DNA of 32,279 nt, taken from the IMG/VR virus record IMGVR_UViG_3300049003_000120, positions 1 to 32,279 of that record, one strand, 5' to 3'. The position numbers were made by a program, and so were the translations under genes. This stretch comes from a virus. Shown here piece after piece: positions 28,875 to 32,279 of the stretch. Every line of letters starts with the position of its first letter. Within the stretch, counting starts at the first letter, position 1. The notes beneath the pieces are model-generated. The model was not told the DNA's origin, ran no database searches, and saw only the letters and a list, made by a program, of their open reading frames with translations.

Positions 28875-29107
28875 GGAAGTGGGTCGGATCGCTCCTCCCG
28901 GATTTCCGCAGCCGACTTGCCTGCGAACTTCTTTTTCAACGTGTAGAAAGTCTGTTGGGAAATGCCGTAAGACTTGGCGATCTCAAAGGCGCTTTCTCCT
29001 TCCTCGTGGCGGATAAACATGGCTTCGATTGCGTCAGCAGTCAGCTTCGAGCGGCTCTTCTTTCGGGGCTTGCCGTCGCCTTGTTTCGATAGGTTCGTCG
29101 AGCTCAA
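28871..29107 (-). CDS. Helix-turn-helix protein resembling a transposase N-terminal domain
   Basis: 78 residues from TTG 29107, which has GGTGGA five bases upstream; a GTG at 29164 would add 19 residues that look like a shadow of the next gene. The domain LTADAIEAMFIRHEEGESAF, then EIAKSYGISQQTFYTLKKKF matches the HTH found at the start of IS3-family OrfA and related regulators. No transposase catalytic part follows, so a stand-alone regulator is more likely than an IS remnant. Confidence 0.6.
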   Translation of the reverse strand: MSSTNLSKQGDGKPRKKSRSKLTADAIEAMFIRHEEGESAFEIAKSYGISQQTFYTLKKKFAGKSAAEIREERSDPLP

Positions 29108-29192
29108 AAGCTTCCACCGGGTAGAGAACGTCGTCAACGAGAAGGTACGCGATGTCGCCGTCACTGTCCCGCGCGATGTAGTAGGGTTTCAT
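29034..29192 (-). CDS. 52-residue acidic hypothetical protein
   Basis: MKPYYIARDSDGDIAYLLVD, then VLYPVEAFELDEPIETRRRQ: short beta-type product. ATG 29192 overlaps the nuclease stop as ATGA (29189-29192). Its 3' part overlaps the following HTH gene by 74 bp in another frame. No family recognised. Confidence 0.55.
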   Translation of the reverse strand: MKPYYIARDSDGDIAYLLVDDVLYPVEAFELDEPIETRRRQAPKEEPLEADC

Positions 29193-30157
29193 GCTGCTTC
29201 TTCGTTGATTTCGACGACTTCTACCGTCTCCTTCCTGAGCTTCTTTCGCGCCGGCGCGGCTACTTCGACCATGACTTCGTCTCCAGGTTCATCAGCGAGA
29301 GTATCCAGGTCGTGCGGTTCCTCTTCTGGCTTCGCTTCGAGCTTCGGGAGGTTCAGGGAAAGGGAGAGCGGAAAGTCGCGCTGAAGAGGCTTTTCTCCGC
29401 TCGTCTCGTAGGCATGGATTGTCTGCGCCGCGCGGACCAGCTCAAGGTGGCGCTCGATGTCCGTGAACTTGTAGCCCTTCTGCGTCCGGGTATAGCCGAC
29501 TTGAAGAATCGCCTGCCAGTCGTCCTCGCATGCTTCGGCGATCGCGGAGACCTGGATGATGTGCGCGGGGTAGATGTCCTTCGAGGTCTTCACGTCCACG
29601 GTGCCAGTCGTGCCGTCTGATTTGCGGCGCAAGCGGATGTCGCGGGTCGCGGCGAAGTGGAGCAAGCCGCCGGGCTCAGAGTGACGGTCGCCGTTCGCCT
29701 TCGTCTTCGGGACGTCGGGCCAGATAATGTCTTCGGCTTCGAGAATCTCGTACTCTTTGGAGCCTTCCTCATCCCACCAGCGCTTGTAGGTCATGACGGC
29801 GTAGTACTCGTCCGGCGTGAGCTCCTCCGCCTCCCCCGTGATGTTGGAGCGGAACTTGTCGGTCATCGCCACTTCTTCGCCGTTGTTCAGAACCTCGATA
29901 GCCTGGTGGACCTTCGTACCGCGTTCTCCTGCGAGATCGCGGATCTCGTCGGCCTCATTGCCTTTGTTCTTGAGCCACTGTTCGTAGCTCTTCCCTTTCG
30001 GGTAGAACTTACCGAGGTAGGTGATGCTCGGGCGAAACTCGATGGTGGGCAGCCCGGTTTCTTTGTCGGTCGCCTCACGGGTGTACCAGCGGTCGTCGGT
30101 GGTGGTCACGCGGCAGATGCCGCGGGCTTTGTCTACCTGGACTATTTCTTTTTTCAT
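29189..30157 (-). CDS. RecB-type PD-(D/E)XK exonuclease
   Basis: 322 residues. The nuclease core reads GERGTKVHQAIE (H84, E88), YEILEAED (E140/E142), FAATRDIRL (D173) and GTVDVKTSKDIYPAHIIQ (D188, K190, Q202), the motif order of Cas4/RecB-like phage exonucleases. It probably resects DNA ends for recombination together with the ssDNA-binding-like and HNH proteins downstream. The C-terminus is acidic and disordered. ATG overlaps the YopX-like stop (30154-30157). Confidence 0.85.
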   Translation of the reverse strand: MKKEIVQVDKARGICRVTTTDDRWYTREATDKETGLPTIEFRPSITYLGKFYPKGKSYEQWLKNKGNEADEIRDLAGERGTKVHQAIEVLNNGEEVAMTDKFRSNITGEAEELTPDEYYAVMTYKRWWDEEGSKEYEILEAEDIIWPDVPKTKANGDRHSEPGGLLHFAATRDIRLRRKSDGTTGTVDVKTSKDIYPAHIIQVSAIAEACEDDWQAILQVGYTRTQKGYKFTDIERHLELVRAAQTIHAYETSGEKPLQRDFPLSLSLNLPKLEAKPEEEPHDLDTLADEPGDEVMVEVAAPARKKLRKETVEVVEINEEAA

Positions 30158-30540
30158 TTTTCGGAAGAGTTGGTTTCTGCGACGGGAGCGGAGAGAAGTT
30201 CAGGGTTCTGGTGAATGTTGCCGATGACTTCCGCATGTTGTGCGAGTGGTGCAACAGCCTTGTCGAGGCCGTGATGGCGACCAATCCATAGTCCAGCATC
30301 AAGACTCCATGCGATGAGGTATGTGTCAAGAGTGCCGGTGTGTTCTGTCGTGGTATGCGTCCCTAAAACGTCCCCCTCGTAAATCTCCTTGCCGTTCTTG
30401 TCGAGAAGGCCGGTGAATTGCTCGATGATCTTGTCGGGGTCTTGAAGCATTGTGCTGAGGCATTTAATGGTGACGGAGGCGTCGAACATGACTTCCGCGT
30501 AAGAATCCCAAGCTCTAAACTTAATTTGTCTTTGCTGCAT
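30154..30540 (-). CDS. YopX-family protein
   Basis: 128 residues from ATG 30540. RQIKFRAWDSYAEVMFDASV, then FTGLLDKNGKEIYEGDVL and a closing EVIGNIHQNPELL are the standard YopX signature (KFRAWD ... FTGLxDKNGKEIYEGD ... GNIxxNPEL). Very common in phages; biochemical role unknown. A branched RNA structure occupies the space just upstream (30559-30646). Confidence 0.9.
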   Translation of the reverse strand: MQQRQIKFRAWDSYAEVMFDASVTIKCLSTMLQDPDKIIEQFTGLLDKNGKEIYEGDVLGTHTTTEHTGTLDTYLIAWSLDAGLWIGRHHGLDKAVAPLAQHAEVIGNIHQNPELLSAPVAETNSSEK

Positions 30541-30558
30541 GTGATTTGTTGTTGTGGG

Positions 30559-30646
30559 CCTCTTCGCCCGGCAAGGAACCTTCTCAGGAAACCTTGCAGG
30601 CATGCCCGTCCGTTTGACTGAGCGGACACACTGGCGGGCGAAGAGG
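30559..30646 (-). ncRNA. Branched RNA structure (three-way junction) before the YopX-like gene
   Basis: A perfect 12-bp outer stem, CCTCTTCGCCCG (30559-30570) with CGGGCGAAGAGG (30635-30646), encloses two inner hairpins: GCAAGG/CCTTGC (30571-30576, 30592-30597) and GTCCG/CGGAC (30608-30612, 30623-30627). The fold ends 18 bases before the ATG at 30540. No riboswitch class I know fits. It may be a regulatory leader, an RNA-processing site or a replication element. Confidence 0.6.
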
Positions 30647-30659
30647 GAGAATGTTTTTT

Positions 30660-30794
30660 TTAGTCTTCAGGACCGTCGCCGTCGTTTGCTTGGACGCAGT
30701 AGCAGGGACGCGATTCGACTTCATCAGGAGCTACTTGCGTTTCGATGATGCCATCGCCGCCGCAGAACATGCAGTCCGGGATGGGACTTTTCAT
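30660..30794 (-). CDS. 44-residue protein with CxxCxGxG zinc motif
   Basis: PDCMFCGGDGIIETQVA has a DnaJ-like CxxCxGxG pair and RPCYC supplies two further Cys; one structural zinc is likely. The ATG overlaps the preceding stop as ATGA (30791-30794). Acidic end. Function unknown. Confidence 0.65.
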   Translation of the reverse strand: MKSPIPDCMFCGGDGIIETQVAPDEVESRPCYCVQANDGDGPED

Positions 30795-30946
30795 CCGACT
30801 GGATGCGCCCAGATGAAAGCGACTACTGCGATACCGACTGTGAGGACGATGACTGCTGCGGAGAGGAGAGCTTTGTCGAAGCGGGACATTCGGCGTTCCG
30901 GCTTGTAGCTCGTGACCTCTCCGACGAGATATTCAGGGTGTTGCAT
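30791..30946 (-). CDS. 51-residue single-pass membrane protein
   Basis: A basic stretch (SYKPERRMSRFDK) precedes one hydrophobic segment (ALLSAAVIVLTVGIAVVAFIW, 26-46). First gene downstream of promoter P2, about 280 bp away. No family recognised. Confidence 0.6.
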   Translation of the reverse strand: MQHPEYLVGEVTSYKPERRMSRFDKALLSAAVIVLTVGIAVVAFIWAHPVG

Positions 30947-31227
30947 TTTGAGGGGCTAGAGTTGGTTTGTTTTGTCGGCCTTTTGGTAGTTCGCTGGGAG
31001 GGAAGGGAGCGCTGGCTCTTGGCCAATTACCTCACCGGAAGGCTTAGACCTCTCGGACGCTCTGACGCGTAATACTCCTTCCCCTCGCAACGAACTATGG
31101 AGTGTACCGAGCAGACGGTGACAGGTTGGCTTCGAATCAGAAATGCGCGTCCGCATCCCGCTCCCCTGCCCGACACCGCACTGCATCGGGGAGCCGCCAC
31201 ACCGTCTTTGCTTCGAGGTACCCCCTA
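30947..31227. other. Leader region of the P2 transcript
   Basis: 280 bp without a supported gene. It contains a 7-bp hairpin GCTCCCC (31160-31166) / GGGGAGC (31188-31194), and ATGCG (31143-31147 area)/CGCAT pairing. A 76-codon minus frame (30956-31185) is open but has no start signal and a low-complexity, unconvincing product. No tRNA could be folded here. Confidence 0.5.
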
Positions 31228-31259
31228 ACCTTAGCAAGCGTGCAAAAGCTGTCAAGTGC
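31228..31259 (-). promoter_or_regulatory. Promoter P2 of the early operon
   Basis: Minus strand: TGCAC, TTGACA (31255-31250), 16-nt spacer, TAAGGT (31233-31228). It has the same TGCACTTGAC core as P3 and P4, and is the only visible promoter ahead of 30946 to 26925. Confidence 0.7.
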
Positions 31260-31271
31260 AGGGAAGGTGCG

Positions 31272-31451
31272 CTAGCTGTGGATAACCCCAGAGCCTTGGT
31301 TTTCCTTGATTCTGCGGTACGACGGAGATTTGTAGCCCGTCAATAGTTGGTGCACGCGCTGGGGCGAAATGCCCATGAGATGGGCGATCTCGCGATACTT
31401 TTTCCCTTCGGCGTGGAGCCGCCTCGCGTGCTCTTTGCGGGTTTCATTCAT
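31272..31451 (-). CDS. Small helix-turn-helix protein, leaderless
   Basis: 59 residues. KKYREIAHLMGISPQRVHQL is a clear HTH of the sigma-70 region 4/phage regulator type. ATG 31451 lies 7 bases after the P4 -10 box, with no Shine-Dalgarno, so it should be translated from a leaderless mRNA. It is a candidate early regulator, possibly acting on the TGCAC promoters. The open frame extends upstream past the promoter but is not coding there. Confidence 0.7.
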   Translation of the reverse strand: MNETRKEHARRLHAEGKKYREIAHLMGISPQRVHQLLTGYKSPSYRRIKENQGSGVIHS

Positions 31452-31458
31452 GACCTTC

Positions 31459-31491
31459 AGCGTACCGCGCTGGGGCATCGCGTCAAGTGCA
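31459..31491 (-). promoter_or_regulatory. Promoter P4 of the small HTH gene
   Basis: Minus strand: GTGCAC, TTGACG (31486-31481), 16-nt spacer, TACGCT (31464-31459), then GAAGGTC and ATG. The -10 and following GAA match P3. The 7-bp distance to the ATG predicts a leaderless transcript. Confidence 0.7.
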
Positions 31492-31785
31492 CTACTGGAG
31501 CGGAGAGGGTGGTGGTCGTGCGTCGGCGGGCCGCATCTTGCTCTTGCCGGATTCCTGCTCATCGGCTTTTCTCTGTTCGTTTCAACCTACCCTGGCCATT
31601 CCTTCCCGAGCTCTCGCTACTTCTCGTAATCGATTGCCGAATTGCCGAATTGCCGGACTGTCGAACCCTTCTTCAGAGACCATCGCGGTATTCCGCCGGG
31701 GTGTCGAGAGGGGCGGGCAGCCCCTTCGTAGAACCTACTCCTCCTAATCCGGCAATGTCTCCGTTTGCCGAATCACCAAGGGAGC
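31492..31785. other. Noncoding region with tandem 8-mers
   Basis: No supported gene (a 33-codon minus frame at about 31580-31683 has no start signal). It holds three tandem copies of ATTGCCGA/G (31633-31656), an inverted copy CCGGCAAT (31749-31756) and a further direct TGCCGAAT (31766-31773), plus hairpin GGGGC/GCCCC (31710-31724). The pattern suggests iterons of an origin or a cooperative regulator site. Confidence 0.45.
31633..31656 (+). repeat. Three tandem 8-mers (iteron-like)
   Basis: ATTGCCGA, ATTGCCGA, ATTGCCGG head to tail without spacer, with related copies 100 bp away at 31749-31756 (inverted) and 31766-31773. The period of 8 bp is below one helical turn, so a replication role is uncertain. 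Confidence 0.55.
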
Positions 31786-31815
31786 AAAGAAAAACCCCGC
31801 CGGGTGAGGGCGGGG
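31786..31815 (-). terminator. Rho-independent terminator of the rightmost gene
   Basis: Perfect 7-bp stem CCCCGCC (31815-31809 on the minus strand) / GGCGGGG (31801-31795), 7-nt loop, followed by TTTTTCTTT. Directly after the stop of the 151-residue gene, so that gene ends its own transcript. Confidence 0.85.
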
Positions 31816-31823
31816 CGTTTCTT

Positions 31824-32279
31824 CTAGTGCACCGAGAAGCCGCCGCTTTCTGCGCAGAACTCAGCGAACTCGCGGACGTTGTCAGGCTCGAACGGGTAGT
31901 TCGTGGCCCAAGGGCGCCGAGTGCCCTTACCGCTGCAGGCGTTGCACTTCCCGTTGACGAAAGCGTCGTTGCGCGCGCCGGTACCTTTGCAGAACTCGCA
32001 AGGCTCATCGGGCAAAGCTTCCAGCTCTTTGTCGCGCCGCTTCGCGTACCGAGCAACCTCACCGGAGTCGAGAAGCTCGCGCAGCGTCGTCGCGATCTTC
32101 TCGGCTGTTTCTGCGCTCACCTCTTCGCCGTTGTTGTAGAACCACGTCGTCTCGTTCGCCTCGGGAATTGAGACGTTATCGAGGACGTAGGTGGCGAGAG
32201 GACGCCAGTACCAAACGTTATTTCGGAAGTACTCACCGCGCTCGGAACGCGGCGCCTTTCCGTAGACGTCGAAACCCAT
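31824..32279 (-). CDS. Phage protein of a common type with CxxCxGxG zinc pairs
   Basis: 151 residues. The N-terminus (MGFDVYGKAPRSERGEYFRN, then NVWYWRPL) is a phrase I recall from widespread phage hypothetical proteins. Two zinc pairs, CEFCKGTG (about 94-101) and CNACSGKG (about 112-119), are of the DnaJ cysteine-rich type. The C-terminus has YPFEPDNVREFAEFCAESGG. No known activity. The ATG is the last base triplet of the window, so the promoter is not seen. A terminator follows immediately. Confidence 0.75.
   Translation of the reverse strand: MGFDVYGKAPRSERGEYFRNNVWYWRPLATYVLDNVSIPEANETTWFYNNGEEVSAETAEKIATTLRELLDSGEVARYAKRRDKELEALPDEPCEFCKGTGARNDAFVNGKCNACSGKGTRRPWATNYPFEPDNVREFAEFCAESGGFSVH

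Noticed and set aside
31101-31220. Possible tRNA (TTCGAAT present, G/C-rich stems)
   Set aside because: The bases flanking TTCGAAT cannot form a T-stem on either strand and no acceptor pairing was found; the hairpin 31160-31194 is described instead.
31347-32171. 274-codon open frame on the plus strand
   Set aside because: It runs antisense through two supported minus-strand genes, an operon promoter and a terminator, and its product has no recognisable domain.

Overview
The window reads as an almost complete temperate phage or prophage, about 32 kb and visibly G+C-rich. The host is probably an Acidobacteriota bacterium. The main host clue is the integrase N-terminus (CxCPIWVQGTLGGxxIRxSL), which I associate with integrases of Terriglobia/Solibacter-type genomes; this is recall, not a search result. 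The window opens on the ATG of the integrase (+ strand) and closes on the ATG of the last minus-strand gene, so the two edges look like the sides of a divergent start region, and the contig could be circular or cut at gene borders. Apart from the integrase and one small zinc protein (26408-26596), everything is read leftward.

Layout from right to left, which is the direction of transcription. (a) 32279-30660: small regulatory and zinc-motif proteins, a noncoding stretch with tandem 8-mers, and two promoters sharing a TGCAC-TTGAC core. (b) 30540-26152: the early module, with YopX-like, RecB-type PD-(D/E)XK nuclease, two helix-turn-helix proteins, an ssDNA-binding-like protein with an SSB-type acidic tip, HNH/NinG-like protein, and several tiny zinc proteins, most joined by ATGA/GTGA overlaps. 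(c) 26120-24404: small and large terminase. (d) 24359-17609: head module with portal, a phage GroES, scaffold, major capsid and accessory proteins. (e) 17548-7162: adaptor and tail-hub proteins, a 704-residue protein with sixteen 20-residue repeats, and two large ejection-type proteins, one with a lytic transglycosylase domain. I see no tape measure or major tail tube gene, so a short-tailed (podovirus-like) virion is the best reading. (f) 6415-4918: lysis, with a coiled-coil/TM protein, an endolysin carrying M23 and transglycosylase domains, and a holin candidate. (g) 4807-3833: SSB and small zinc proteins with strong Shine-Dalgarno sites, closed by a terminator. (h) 3526-1135: a separate four-gene operon of XRE regulator, two small proteins and a DNA methyltransferase fused to a nuclease-like domain, convergent with the integrase.

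No polymerase, primase or helicase gene is recognisable, so replication presumably relies on the host. The most unusual items are: the portal gene, whose conserved N-terminus has no ATG/GTG/TTG start and seems to begin at ATA; the 16-fold repeat protein; the XRE-methyltransferase-nuclease operon with a probable leaderless first gene; the promoter set built on TGCAC(A)TTG with a constant 16-nt spacer; the phage GroES; and a branched RNA structure ahead of the YopX-like gene.
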